Shown one piece after another: positions 1 to 12,384 of a stretch of 64,000 nucleotides of DNA. Position 1 is the stretch's first letter. The number at the start of each line of letters is the position of its first letter. The stretch covers positions 95,766,330-95,830,329 of the forward strand of contig CM049307.1 of the NCBI GenBank assembly GCA_026874595.1, in the 5' to 3' direction. The notes under the pieces are model-generated. The model had not been told where the DNA came from and did no database searches. It saw only the letters and a program-made list of their open reading frames with translations. Source of the DNA: Sipunculus nudus (lineage: Eukaryota; Annelida; Sipuncula; Golfingiida; Sipunculidae). Made by a program: the position numbers and the translations under genes.

Positions 1-2
1 TG

Positions 3-623
3 GTTAGGGCACTTAGACTCGGCTCTAGAAATGGAAGACCAGGTTTACTCAAAATTGAGCTAGCAAGTGAAGGTGACAAAATAAAAGTACTGCGCAATAA
101 ACAGAATCTCGAAAACTCTGGTCTTTATAAACGTGTGTTTCTGAAGTCCTCGCAGACGCATGCCGAACGGCTAATCCAGCTCAACTTTAGAACTATTCTG
201 AGCGAACTTCCAAATGGTGGCCAGTACAGAATAACCGGCAACGGTAAGCTGGTTCACACTAGTAGTTCACACTATCGGGGAACAGATGATTATCACACAA
301 CAATAGACAAGCAAATATTACAAAGAGCCCCAGTACGGTCGCAATGCCAGATGTCTACAGCTGGCTCTCAAGGGATGCCAAGTATGAAAGCATTCGCGCC
401 CTCGGATCAGAGTGCCGTGATGCACACTCACCCTGCCGGAGTTAATATCCCTTCGTTACCGCCACCGCATACCTTAGTAACTACTGGACTTACAATAGCC
501 CAGGGCCCTCCGCTGGTCAGTGGATCCCACCTGACCACCCCCGCACCGACAAACTTCCAAGCGGCAACTACCCCTCAGGTGTTTGTGCCCAGCTGTGCCA
601 CGATCCCTGTACACACCCAATAG
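3..623 (+). CDS. LINE ORF1-like protein, C-terminal part
   Basis: The frame is open from the window edge (position 3) to a TAG at 621-623, about 206 codons, so its true start is upstream. The first ~85 residues are charged and include GRPGLLKIELAS followed by VLRNKQNL, resembling the nucleic-acid-binding domain in ORF1 or linker proteins of animal LINEs. The remaining ~120 residues are low-complexity, rich in Pro, Thr, Ser and His. No zinc knuckle is visible in the part present. It sits 34 bp ahead of the endonuclease reading frame, as expected of a two-ORF LINE. The ORF1 assignment rests on position and composition more than on a clear domain. Confidence 0.6.
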   Translation, partial: VRALRLGSRNGRPGLLKIELASEGDKIKVLRNKQNLENSGLYKRVFLKSSQTHAERLIQLNFRTILSELPNGGQYRITGNGKLVHTSSSHYRGTDDYHTTIDKQILQRAPVRSQCQMSTAGSQGMPSMKAFAPSDQSAVMHTHPAGVNIPSLPPPHTLVTTGLTIAQGPPLVSGSHLTTPAPTNFQAATTPQVFVPSCATIPVHTQ

Positions 624-656
624 GGGAATACCCAACTCTCGTGTGACCAGGACGAT

Positions 657-1619
657 TTGCTCGCTTTGTGTGTTTGGAATGTGAACGGATGGACTACAAA
701 CAATGCAAAATTAAGGAGCAAAATTCTGCTGAAATTAAACATTGACATTATTTGTATTTGTGAAACTCATTTAAAAATAATAACGATACTATTGAGCTTG
801 ATAATTATGTTTGGTATGGCCACAATCGAAATATGCTCCATGTAAACGCGAAAAAAGGGTCAGGTGGAGTTGGTATATTTGTTCGACGAGATCTACATGT
901 AACATTTAATATTCAGATTGTTGACAGGACCAAAGACGGTATATTAGGGATATAGTTAGTACATAGATTCACAGACTGTCATATTGTTGTTTATGTTTGT
1001 TATCTTCCACCTGAACAGTCACCGTGGGGCAGGGATAGTGATTCTTTTTTCGCTCATTTGACCCAGGCAGTTTACTCTTGTTCTGATGTTGACCATGTCT
1101 TTATACTTGGAGATTTTAATGCTCGTTTAGGTAAACTACAAGACACTATTCCTGAGATGGAAAATTTAGAACCCAGAGAAATTTTAGATGAAACTCGTAA
1201 TCTTCATGGTAAAAGCCTTATTGAATTCCTTAAAGAAAAATATGCTTTGTGTACTTAATGGTAGAATAGACAGACACATGAATGATTTCACCTCAGTCAC
1301 CGGTAGGGGAAAATCAGTCGTTTATTTTATAATAACTGGTCATGATACCCTCGAAAAATGTACTGGTTTCAGGATACTTCATGGTATTGACGTCATTGAC
1401 GAGTTTAAACTACAAAGTATGATCGAGGGACATTGTAAAGTACCAGATCATGCGATTCTCATTGTTTCAGTCAGATTAACACCCAACACTGATTTTATTG
1501 TTTCTTCTGCCACAAGCACGAAAATTTATCGTTTAATGCAACCTGAGGCACCGAACTGCCCTCTTCCTACTTTAAAAAAAAATGTATCAATTTCAACGAC
1601 ATCTCAAAAAGTATTTTAA
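657..1619 (+). pseudogene. LINE ORF2 endonuclease (EEP) domain, broken
   Basis: The EEP (exonuclease-endonuclease-phosphatase) fold would nick target DNA to prime reverse transcription. Visible motifs are the WNVNGW start, an ICETHL segment with the metal-binding Glu, KKGSGGVGIFVR, ILGDFNARLG and a late PDH where SDH is usual. The frame changes near 775 and again near 1250, and a TAG interrupts at 953-955, so three reading frames are needed to follow the domain. In the segment where SVVDY-type sequence is expected, an aromatic residue replaces the acidic one. A catalytically active protein is unlikely. Confidence 0.88.
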
Positions 1620-1746
1620 ATAATGAACCTGTTGTCAACAAAGCTCAGGCTTTCTTTGAAAATAATCGTGGCCCTTATGAAATGTTGAAATAGACCAGTG
1701 TTACAGACAATTTTGTAGCATCATATATGAAGAAATACACGACCGA

Positions 1747-3376
1747 TTGCCCTCCAAACAGAATAGGGCAAGGAATAAGTGCAGGCCTAGTAAACGGAAA
1801 ATAAGTATGAAGTCGTATTGGGACGATAAACTGGAAGAGGCCTGGATTAATATGCGGAACAAAGAACATAATTTGAAGAATCATGTAAGAAAAGGGTTAC
1901 ATTATATTGTGTTGAGACAAGAATTTACTCAGGTCAGGCATTGTTTCGATAAAATGTTAAGGTGTAAAGAAAGAATTTACCGCAGAAAAAAGTTGGCTGA
2001 TATTGAGAATGTGGCAAAAACAAATCAAAAAAAAATTTTGGCGATTGGTCAATCGTTTGGGTTCCCAAAAAAGGTCAAGGATACCAATGTCGGTCAGAAA
2101 TAATGGTGTTTTAGTGTATGATTTGACGAATGTAAGGAACTATTGGGGAAAAGAATTCTTAAAATTATACCAACAGACAGAGGTATCGGATTTGGATAAA
2201 CGGTTTCATAAAAACATAAAATATATTATTTCAAGCGAAGAAAATAAAATGAAGCTCCCTCATTATGAAAGTAATATTATGCTAAACTGTGATATTTCTT
2301 TTCATGAAATAGAATCCATCGTTAAGCACCTAAAAAATAGGAAAAGTGTTGGAATCGATTTTATACCAAACGAGGTTCTCAGAAGTCACACTGTCATGTT
2401 AATGATGTATAGACTATTTACTCTTTGCTTTAACAAAGGTACGGTGCCTACCTGTTGGAATAAATCACTTATTGCTCCTATCTTAAAAAAAGGGAAGGAT
2501 CCCCATGAGCCTCTGAGTTACAGAGGTATTTCATTGTTATCTTGTGTAGGGAAAGTTTACAGCGCATTAATTGAAAGGCGAATATCCTCGTATTGTGATT
2601 CTTTAGGATTAATAGCTGAAGAGCAAAATGGGTTTCGAAGGGGTCGGTCATGTGTTGAACATATTTTTACTCTTACAAGCATTGTGACCAATTACATTAA
2701 TATGGGCAAAGAGGTATTTGTAGCCCTAATCGACATGGAAAAGGCCTTTGACAAAATAAGTAGAAACCTTCTCCTTTACCGGTTGCTAGAGTTAAATATT
2801 GATGGTAAACTATATTACGCATTGAAGTCCATGTATGAGAATAACAAAGCACAGGTAAGAATTAATCCCGATCTGCTCACTGATGAATTTACGGTCTGTT
2901 CTGGTGTACGCCAGGGTGATACCCTATCACCTACAATATTTAATATATATCTGAATGAGTTGGTACGAGTTATCAATTCGCTCAACATGGGGATTACTTG
3001 TGGCTTTACTGAAATAAGTATATCACTGTACGCTGATGACATTGCTCTAGTGGCACCGACTGTCCGTGCCCTACAATGTATGCTCTCGTACTTAGACTCG
3101 TGGTGTAAGTTATGGCAGCTACATCCGAATCCGATCAAAAGTAATGTTATCCATTTCCGTGATCGTAAAAAATCGCTTACTCCGTCCAAATTTAATTTAC
3201 ACGAGTTTAATTTAAAAGTTGTTAAGGAGTATAAATATTTAGGATTTTATCTTTCGGAGCATATGGATTATAAAACCGGAAGTGATGTTTTATCAGACGC
3301 TGGTTCAAGACCACTTGGGAATATAATTTCAAAATTTAAATATTTCAAAAAATGTTTCTTATCATTCTTATACTAA
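1747..3376 (+). pseudogene. LINE ORF2 reverse transcriptase domain
   Basis: A basic linker (about 1747-2030) runs into the polymerase after a frame change at an A-run near 2030. From 2003 to 3376 the frame is open for 457 codons. Conserved RT blocks are in order: SVGIDFIPNEVLR, APILKKGKDP with LSYRGISLLS, EEQNGFRRGRS, ALIDMEKAFDKI, GVRQGDTLSPTIFNIYLN and the catalytic YADD at 3029-3040, then YKYLGFYLS. The catalytic Asp pair is intact. The frame is lost at about 3357, where the thumb continues in another frame. This is the best-preserved piece of the LINE and the best query for classifying it. Confidence 0.95.
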
Positions 3377-4262
3377 ACTTTATCACAGTGCCGTAGTACC
3401 AGTGCTTGATTATGCTTGTGAGGTATGGGGTCACTGTAAATCCTCGACCGTTGATAAAGTTCAGAACAAGGCTGTTAGGTATTTTCTAGGAGTTCATAAA
3501 TTATGTCCCATCCTAGGTTTAACTGGGGATATGGGGTGGATCTCCAGTTAAGAAAGGCGCCAAATGAAAATACTAAAATTTTGGAATAAGCTCATATTAA
3601 TGGACGAAGGAAGGCTTGTAAAACAAATTTTCAACTAACTCCGGGAGTTAAGATATAACAACTGGTCACCTAAAGTATAAGAAATTCTAGATATTGCGAA
3701 TGTGTCGCATATCGTTGCTCAGGGGTAAGTATGTCCTATTGAAAATGTTGGCAAAAAATTACGAGAATTCTACGAATCTAAGTGGCTAGAAGAAATGAAA
3801 TTAAAGCCAAAACTAAGAACATACGCATTACTAAAACCTTCATTCTCTACTGAACCTTATGTCACTCGTTATTTAACGCGAGAAAAGAGATCCTTAATGG
3901 CACAGCTTAGATGTGGAATCTTACCGTTAGAAATTGAAGTTGGGAGGTTTAAAAATATTTGAGGCGCAATCACAGGTAAATTTAGAAAATTAAAACCCGA
4001 GGAAAGAATATGCACCGTGTGTGAGGACAATTCAATTGAAGATGAAATCCATTTCATATGCTCATGTCTAAAATATGAGGAAATAAGAGAGGAACTTTAC
4101 AAATCTATTCATAACAGTGAAACCGAGTTGTTAGGATTATCTCCTAAAAGTCAATTTATATACCTGCTTCAAAACTGTGTTAAAGAAATCAGTGACTTTG
4201 TAGCCAAAGCATGGGATATTAGAAAGAATTGTTTGTACGCCTGTACCACCATTATCGACTAG
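3357..4262 (+). pseudogene. LINE ORF2 C-terminal region with Cys/His motif
   Basis: This is the continuation of the reverse transcriptase in the next frame, from SYTKLYHSAVVPVLDYACEVWG to the TAG at 4260-4262. Five in-frame stops are visible, at 3549, 3636, 3678, 3726 and 3960. Near the end a CTVCEDNSIEDEIHFICSC segment has the C-x2-C...H...C spacing common in the last domain of animal LINE ORF2 proteins, presumably RNA binding. The stops mark this region as older or under less constraint than the polymerase. Confidence 0.85.
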
Positions 4263-4383
4263 AGAATTGAGTGTCATATAAACCCCTGCGAGGGTTGGGT
4301 ACTATAAGCAGACATTTATTATATTTTTTTCATGTATTATTGTACATGACACTATAATAAATAAACTCATTCATTCATTCATG
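4263..4383 (+). repeat. LINE 3' UTR and ATTC-repeat terminus
   Basis: A short AT-rich 3' UTR with an AATAAA-like stretch is followed by about four copies of ATTC (4366-4381), after which the sequence loses all LINE character. Short tetramer or octamer 3' repeats are the usual end of CR1/L2-type LINEs. A similar end occurs at 11.64 kb. Confidence 0.7.
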
Positions 4384-5089
4384 TATAGGATAGCACATAC
4401 CAAAGTGAGACGGTTTAAAAACAACAGAATTTGAAGAAACACTCACCTGTATTCTCTGTCTGATTACTCAGGACGCTTATGGAAGACTATTGTGGTGCCG
4501 GTATATATACATGTATCCATACAGGTCATTATCATTAAACATCACCCGTATCTGACAGATCAAGCCAATCAATCTTTATATATTCGAAGCAAGATTTTCT
4601 ATGTATAAACATGAATAAACTGTGGGTAATCTCATATTAAATTATGCTGAGTTGAAAAGAGCCTGTGAAACTGGTTGAAATTTTCAAAGAGGATGACAGA
4701 TTTCGACCTCCGGTGGAACAATTACCTTAGCTGCTCGGAAATAAATTATACGGTAGCCCTGTTAATATACCGTCTTATAATAGCAAAATATGGATAGTTA
4801 TTCAGAATGTTAGCCGTCGTGCAGATATCCTTTTCGACTATTTTATATACATTCAATACATTTGCTAGATCTTATATTGACCGTTACCATGAGGTCTCCT
4901 TAATAGAGATGGTTGACATACGTAAATAGGAACCGGAGGACGGAGACATTTTCTTTCACTGATATAATCCTGAGTGGTCTTTGTCATCTGAACTACTACC
5001 ATGTTCACATCAGCTTTAGCCGACCCATTGTTTCAAGAAAAGACAATGACAAACACGACACACGGTAAAACATTAATAATAATAATAAT

Positions 5090-5122
<33 letters not shown>

Positions 5123-6553
5123 CTGTATATTCAGAAAATATGGTGGGCTTAAAATTTCGTAGTTTTTGTACCAAACGTATATCGTGGGGTACTTCAATTC
5201 GTGGAAAAACTGAAAATTTCAGGAAATCGTGGTTTATTAAAATCACCATGTGCGCAATGAAGACAGGAACTTATATACACAGGAAATACACCGGTGGCTC
5301 GACTAAGAAGTTTAACACACGGTGCGTCTGTACCGCGGTTCATCGTGTCAGTGTTTAGCAAACACGTGACCGATAATTGGCTTTTAATTATGACACCCGA
5401 TCACACCACGTTGACAGGAAATGTAAACTCACACTTAATCTGAGGTAAAATAAGTGGGATCGACCATAAAAAGGTTTCTAACATTTTTTTATCAATCGTT
5501 GCTGTAGTCACATGTGGCGAATGATAATCCCTAACGGGGCCGTAAGACAAGAGGTTCAATCGGTTAAATGGGTCGTCTAGCAATAGACAGGAATGTTACT
5601 CATCTGAAAATTGAAAAATAATTCGCACACTAGTCAGTATTCTGCGACGCTTACTTATGCTAACATTTATGTACAACTATCTGAATATTCGGAAGAAGTA
5701 CCACTTGTACTATTAATGGCTTACTTTTATGCATGCAACTGAAGTCGGCAGGATTCGGAATAAGTGTTTTTTTTTTTTTTTTTTGCATTGGTCTCCCGCG
5801 GTCATGCAAATTAGTTGTCTTTTAAGCCGGTAACCGTGGTTACGGACATTGAAACGTGTATACTCTTCTTGTTATGTCGAAACTACCGCTTTGCGTGATA
5901 GAAATGTGGTATTGCTCTAAAATAATACATCCGATATGTTGAAAAATGTAAACGCGGGAATGTTTTTTAAATGTTTTATTGTAAAGTTTCAGGGGGCCGT
6001 GTTTGTGCGATATTAGTCGGAATAATGGAACTGACAACAGAATATCTTTAAATCACGTATTTTTTATAGTAATTTTCAGTCAAAGTAATTCAGCACATTA
6101 AATTTTATATATTTCAAAGAATTACCCTCCCCGGTTTACAGATCCCTTTTTTTATTTTCGAAAATTATCCATAATTTCAAGATTATCAACCCACACAAGT
6201 CGTTTGTGCAATCCATCCCCGGTTGTAGACTTATCAGTCTTGGACTTAATTATCATTTAATAGCTGGTTCGCACAGGGTATGTTTTCCCATGCCGATATT
6301 TATACCAAACCGACAGATTAAATACTAAGAGATGGACCACGGAATGGACTCATGTCCGAAGTATATCACTATAACTATGTCATACAGGTTCTGCATCACC
6401 GGATATTGTAGCCTCAAATATTCCTTTCTTAAAAAGAATTACTTGGGTTTAAAAAAATACGATTTAATTTGGATTATGCATCATACCACATGGTAACACA
6501 TGAATAAATAAATGAGCAGATGATTTACTGGATACAAAATCAGATGTCCCAGC
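4384..6553. other. AT-rich non-coding stretch with microsatellites
   Basis: No convincing coding region, exon or RNA gene is visible. Landmarks are an (AAT)n run leading into (TA)n at about 5070-5121 and a T20 tract near 5768-5786 followed directly by GC. Short open frames here lack family motifs and are consistent with chance. Confidence 0.6.
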
Positions 6554-6621
6554 CAGCCAATGGTGTCACATAATACAGCCAATGGTGTCACATAATACAG
6601 CCAATGGTGTCACATAATACT
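6554..6621 (+). repeat. 22-bp tandem repeat, 3 copies
   Basis: The unit CAGCCAATGGTGTCACATAA plus TA starts at 6554, 6576 and 6598 with no visible mismatch among the three copies. Each copy contains CCAAT. Near identity suggests recent slippage; no function is implied. Confidence 0.9.
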
Positions 6622-6879
6622 AAGCTCATCTAACTGGAAATGACTGTAACTGAAGTGGCAGGGAAAATATAGACTACATTTACTTATTCGAAAAAATTGT
6701 CTAGATATATTACAATATCCCAACTCCTTTATTGAATTGGTGATATGTGGCACCTTGGGTTGTAATCAATTATACTTCATTACTCCATGTATGAGAAGAC
6801 TACAATACATTTTTGCGTACCTCACTGATTTGTCTCCAGAATAATCTGAATTGAATGACGGAGTGTTTTGGGGCCATTC

Positions 6880-7690
6880 AAGTCAACCTTATAAAATGGA
6901 GCAGGGTTTTTGATATGTATGAAGGTTGTTGTGTGTTATAATTATTCCAGTTTAACTTATTTAATTTCGGCTTTAATTCCACCCTTGAAAATTCACATTT
7001 CGTTATATAAAGATGACATAGTAGAGCCCCCAAAATTACCCGGATTAACAGAAACATAAATTGATCGGCACACATAAAGCTGAGTAAACCTAAATATATA
7101 TATATATATATATAGGTTTCAAATGAGCTTTACATGGTCGCCGAGCATTTGATCACGGGAAGCTGTCAGTTAAACCATAGATTGCTATAGAAACATAAAG
7201 CACCTTCAACATACAGGCTTTGGCGTATTTATTATGCTGGTACCTGGCTATTGATTTCTTTCAGGTCGCAATCAGATTCAGGAAAAAGTTAAATTAATTG
7301 CAAGGAAAAGATGTATCGCTATTAGAAACGTATTTGTTTTTAATGTTATCGTTTGACATGGTTTTAATCATGTTTTACTGAGTGTGCCATCCTTGCCACA
7401 TCCACATGCTTTCTACACATGCAATACATGTTTAAAATGAAAGATGTTTGCGTTTCAAATGGTAGATCGACTTTACAGTTGACTTACAGGGGATTTCAAG
7501 CCAGCGATGTTTCAATTTGAAACATGTCCCTTGAATTTTGAAACGTGTTACTTTACAACATGTATTGACATCAGTAATATGATAATTGCAATATTTAAAA
7601 ATAATGAGACATGTTTCCATACTAGCCGTTACATTGTGCAAGTTCTATTTAATATTCAGACGGGTTACAGTACAATCATGCAGCATTTCT
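6880..7690 (+). repeat. Diverged segmental duplication, copy A
   Basis: This block matches 9085-9850 in the same orientation. Shared anchors in order are: the stretch ending in CATTTCGTTAT, then ACAGAAA-TA-GA-TTGATCGG, CTGTCAGTTAAAC, the highly similar core GGCGTATTTATTATGCTGGT, and farther on GAAACATGT-CCTT-AA-TTTTGAAA. Similarity is interrupted by indels and a (TA)n block at about 7095-7113. It looks like an old local duplication or two copies of one unclassified mobile element; no coding frame is conserved. Confidence 0.75.
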
Positions 7691-9084
7691 TGGCATTTTG
7701 AAATATGGAACAATTGTACTCCTATTATAAAGTAAAACTGCGTAAACTGCGATCAAGTGTTGTTCGGATTTTCTCTACGGGTGTGTTAAATTCTGCTGCA
7801 AATAACGATAAATCAAGATCAAGACTGAGGAGGAAACATGCGTCACAGACAACTGACGTTCCGAATGTCTTTCCTCGATATAATGTCACTCGTATTTGTT
7901 TTGGTATTATAAGACGGTATAATTAATGGGATATCATACATTTGATACCATACCTGCTGTGCTTCTGGACGACAAAGTCTTTCGTATTCTTTGATACTAA
8001 AGCAGAAAACGTTTAAACTCAACATAAATTGACATTAGATAACCGACAGGTAATTATTTTGACGTTTATACATAGAAAACTTTGTATTGAATGTATTCAA
8101 AATGATGGGCTTAATCAATACATAAAGACACGGTTCTCTATGTGATATTATCCTTTTTTTGTCCATTTACGTTCAGCATAATTTGTAGAATATTTTAACT
8201 CAAAGTATTCATCTATAATTGGAATCAATCCTTATTTGGTACATGATCTACCGGACATACCAATTAAGACGATTCTTCGGTAATATGTAAATTTGGTTGT
8301 GTAGCAGTGTATGGTTCGATTCCATATCGGCATTGTTTGTGATATACGAGTACATGTAAAATTTTGGTTTGCTTCTCACAGTCTAGTGGAGAAGGTATGC
8401 TAACCAAATAAACAGTAAATATTATTATTTCTTTGCCAGTTAGACAACTTTGAAAATTGAGCGTACTACATTTTTAATACAATTAATAAAATTTATCCAT
8501 AATTTGCAATTTACTGATCTTGAACGGAGATATTTGAATGTACGGTTTATCCTTTTATTAAGTTTAAATTATTTCCTTTATTTTATTAAATTTTGATTCT
8601 TCAATTCTTCGGTATTTTAATGATGACGTAATATTGTTCGAGATTATATTTGGGAGGTAAATTGATCGGGAAATGGCAAATAGGAGGCCAGGGTAATAAC
8701 CTGCATGTGCGTTCACATGAACATTTATGCATGAACACTCATGGTTCAGACAAAAATCGATTCTTGTGAATAATGGACTGGTGATTTCCAGTTAAAAACA
8801 CTTGTATCTAACAGATCATCCTGATAGATGCACAAATGTTGGTAACTTTAGTATTTTAATGATGCAGGTGTGTGTCATATTCAGTTACCTCTGTGTGAAA
8901 AGGTTTACCCCTGCACCCGCGACAGACTGGGTTTCCGGTTCTTAGAGGACGATGGCTATTTATATACGAAAAGGACTGTTTTTCATTAACATGTGGAGGT
9001 GGTTTTGTTGAAAAACATTATATCGAATATAATAAGAATGATGGGCTTGATGTCTTGATTAATACATTAAGACACTGTGTGACG
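7691..9084. other. Non-coding spacer between duplicated blocks
   Basis: AT-rich with no supported gene. A segment near 8090 (AATGATGGGCTTAATCAATA) resembles 9040-9060, so the duplication may extend patchily into this spacer. A single GGTTCGATTCC near 8311 looks like a Pol III B box, but no A box or tRNA fold is recognisable around it. Confidence 0.5.
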
Positions 9085-9850
9085 TGATCCCTTTTAAGTA
9101 TTGTAGCGCCATTCAATTCAGCTTTATAACAAGGAACTAGTGTTTTGAAAATGTATTTACTTTGTTCATTTTCAATATTCCAGTTAAAATGATTAAATAC
9201 GTTTTTAGTTCAACTCTTGTAAATTCATATTTCGTTATTTGAAAATAATATTGCAGAGAACCGGAAATTCGTCGTACTAACAGAAATATGAGTTGATCGG
9301 AACACTGAAACGTGAGTCATCCGGGAAAAGAATGCGCTTGCTCGCTCCCATATATATGTATGCAGGTTTCAGCTTTTGAAGTAAGGTGTTCATGTTCGCG
9401 GTTCAATTGATCAAGGGGAACTGTCAGTTAAACAGTAGTTTGCTATAGAATCATAAGGCACCTCCGACATTGAGGCTTTGGCGTATTTATTATGCTGGTA
9501 CCTGGCTATTGATTACTTTCAGATCGCAATCAGATTTCAGAAAACGTGAAATTAAATACAACTAAAAGATGTACAGTCCTGTCACATCTGCAGTCCTGAG
9601 TAATGTGTCATTTTATAAGTATAAAGCAGATAAAGTTAATAAAAGGAGCTGTGTATTTTACAGGATATGTTAAGCCAGAGACGGTTCAGTATGAAACATG
9701 TTCCTTAAATTTTGAAAGTAATTACTTAATAACAAGTACTTTACATGTGTAATATGTAATCACAATATTCAAAAGGATGAGACACTTTTTCCATCCTAGC
9801 CTTTGCATAGTGTGAGTCCTACTTAATATTCAAAATTGCCTCATATGAAA
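9085..9850 (+). repeat. Diverged segmental duplication, copy B
   Basis: Second copy of the block at 6880-7690, about 2.2 kb downstream and in the same orientation. The core around 9475-9530, with TTATTATGCTGGTACCTGGC, is almost unchanged, while flanks differ by many substitutions and indels. The conserved core within divergent flanks could be chance or constraint. Confidence 0.75.
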
Positions 9851-10053
9851 CATGTCACATTTTTTTACATATTTTCACACGGAACACCTTTATATATTCT
9901 AACATGTAAAACACGCTTTACATAGTAGGAGAAACGCTTCCGATTAAAAAAAAAACGAAAATCAGTCTACTATTTACAGTAAGGGAATAATGAATTGAAG
10001 ACTTTAAAGCGAATCTCGTATGTTCTATCAAATGAACACCGTTTTGGCTTTGA

Positions 10054-10130
10054 GGCTCTGGTTGGTTTCGAACTCATAACCTACCAATGGGTAGGAAACG
10101 CCTTATTGATTAGGACACAACCTATACCCT
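10054..10130 (-). mobile_element. tRNA-derived SINE head (candidate)
   Basis: On the minus strand the sequence reads CCTAATCAATAAGGCGTTTC, resembling the D-arm and A-box region of an Arg-type tRNA, then about 22 bases later GAGTTCGAAACC, a B-box. Acceptor pairing is not convincing and the plus strand shows no such signals, so this looks like a decayed SINE promoter rather than a functional tRNA. The body would extend to lower coordinates, perhaps to a run at about 9945-9955. Confidence 0.45.
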
Positions 10131-11455
10131 TTAAATTTTTTTTTCACAGATATACAATGTTTTATCTAGAAAATGTCCAGAGGACTGTATCCCCGCCAAA
10201 CGGGAATGTGAGAAATGTGTACACACACAATCACACACGCACACACATCCTCACAGTCACAGAACTGACCAAAAACACTTTATGCAGGCTTATTCAGAGA
10301 ACCTTATCTGCTGCCAGTATGGAAAGTGACTTATAGGATGCAACTACTATTATAGTTAGAATTAGATCCCCTTAAAGCTTTTCTGGAAATAGTGTCGCTT
10401 GTGAAATGTAAACATTTTGTATAAAACAATTCATAACAAAAGCACCCCAAACGTGCACAAGATGCCCTTTACCGCCTTACCTTTGTAAATCAAGAGAGAA
10501 AAAGCAGTATTGCAGTCAAACATGCACAGTTTTAACAAAGACTATAGGCTTATGTTAGAGTACCAGACATTACACAGAGGATCTAGGAAGGCTGACCATA
10601 TTCCAAACAGAGGGCGCTTTATGTGAACTGCCGTTTTGCCATTACTGCTGTCTAGAGATGAAACCTGTTAGGGGATTGCTTGAGACTTCACAGTCGTGAG
10701 ATGTGACAATTTTCCTTTATTATATTTAACTTTTTTTCTTTATATGCTACTCTCGCACATGGTGTTATATTATTTTTTAATGTAAAGCATATCTATCTTC
10801 ATTATTTTTCAGGTTTATCTTTTTCAAAAACGTTTGTCCATTCCGGGATAATAGTGTACCTAACGGTTAAAATGACTTCATACCCCAAATTTCAATATCA
10901 TCTGAAATTCGCTCTAAATTCTTGAATACTTTAATCTGGAATACTTTAATCTGTTATTTTTATAACAACGGTAAATTATCAATATTTTTATTGTATTAAT
11001 CATGTGCATACTCCTACATATATAATCTTATTTTTACTTTGAAAACGTTTGGTGAAGACTTCTTTTATAATATAAAGGCCAAGAAAAGGTAAAAAAGACT
11101 ACTTGTTTAATCTGTTTCAAATTGAAAATATATTTTAATGAACTTATTTTGATTCTTTTCAAAGAGTTGTTATCTTGCACAGCAGGACCCTTGTTTGAAA
11201 ATACTTTTACATGCTAAATTGTATGCTTTCAGGGGCATGGCAATTTTCAGTAGCTTAAGAGTCAGAATATATGTCTATATAAATAAATACATATATGTGA
11301 GTGTATATGCATGAAAATACATATATGTGTATTTAAAAATTGTTATATTTATTACTTTTATATGTATATGTATATGGTTGAAATAACCTCTGCATGATGA
11401 TTTTATTTTGTTGATATTTAGAAGTCCATATATCATATATTAGTATTATAAGCAT
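10131..11455. other. AT-rich stretch without supported genes
   Basis: A short CA-rich patch lies near 10220-10250. Nothing resembles an exon with both splice signals, an RNA gene or a recognisable element. Confidence 0.55.
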
Positions 11456-11640
11456 ATGTTTACTACTCAGTTTCTTTTTTTTTATTCTTTTCCATTCCTG
11501 TTTTGTTTTGTAATGTTATTTATAAAGTATGTAAACATATTTGTATGTTTCGTGTTACTACATGTGATATATGCACATATGGAACTTTGGGCCCGAGGCC
11601 TTATATTTCTAAATAAAATATTCTTTTATTCATTCATACT
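11456..11640 (+). mobile_element. 3' end of a second LINE
   Basis: A T-rich stretch leads into GGGCCCGAGGCC, AAATAAAATATTC and finally TTATTCATTCAT before all similarity stops. This arrangement (polyadenylation-like signal, then ATTC/TTCA tetramers) parallels the end of the LINE at 4.38 kb. No RT or endonuclease coding sequence is seen upstream, so it is a severely 5'-truncated copy, as is common for LINEs. Confidence 0.6.
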
Positions 11641-12384
11641 TATATAACGTTGATAACAGCGTAATCATCATCATTATCTACTTTTGTAAGTCCATAAGGT
11701 GCACGTTTTTTAGCAGGACAGCCGTGCAATGAAGCCAAGCATGAGGCCTGAAGTGCTCAACATATGCGTATACATGTATATAAATAGAGCTTGAAAAATT
11801 CTAATGGAGAGGGCAAAAATTGTCAAATTAGGACATCTTTTAATAATAACATGATATTGACGTGGCTCTATTACAAGATACATGTATATTGTTTTTTGCT
11901 CTTAGCCAATAGAAAATTTGAAATAGGCAAGGAGGAGATGCATATATAGAAAGTGATAATTTATTCTTATTATTTTTATTTGTTTCAGGCTCACCTCTTT
12001 TTATTTTGTACGTTAATTTAAAACATGTTTGCTTGTTAAATATATATTACTTGAAAACATTAATTATATTATCGAAGTATTATTTATTCCTTTTTTCTCA
12101 TAATTCTATAAAGTTTTCTTATTAAAAAATACTTTGTGAATTAATATTTAACTGTGTACAGTGCACTCCATGATATTGTTTGATTTCCATAATATGACGA
12201 TAGTTAATCGCTTTTTAATGATTTATCAACTTTAAACATTTTGTCTGTGATCCTCAAACTTTCATCTTCTGAGATAAATTGTGTCTAATTGGTACAGTCA
12301 AACACGATTCATCAGTGTATCGAGGAACGTTCATCAGGTAATATTTTGATAAACCTCCGGCCGTCAAGAATAAAAAAATAAATC
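11641..12384. other. AT-rich stretch, nothing recognised
   Basis: No coding frame, RNA gene or repeat family could be supported here. Confidence 0.5.

Larger units (their letters stand above)
1..4383 (+). mobile_element. Decayed non-LTR retrotransposon (LINE), 5' end outside window
   Basis: One element accounts for this whole stretch. In order it shows an ORF1-like C-terminal part, an apurinic-type endonuclease, a reverse transcriptase with YADD, a Cys/His C-terminal motif and an AT-rich 3' tail ending in ATTC tetramers. Reading frames are broken by several frameshifts and at least six in-frame stops, so it is not autonomous now. Tetramer 3' ends rather than poly(A) are typical of CR1/L2-like LINEs, but I cannot fix the clade without a tree. 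It begins before the window, so full length and the 5' target-site duplication cannot be judged. Confidence 0.93.

Noticed and set aside
2815-3189. 124-codon minus-strand frame
   Set aside because: Antisense shadow of the reverse transcriptase frame.
8305-8330. Possible tRNA gene from a GGTTCGATTCC box
   Set aside because: No A box at the right distance and no cloverleaf can be drawn.
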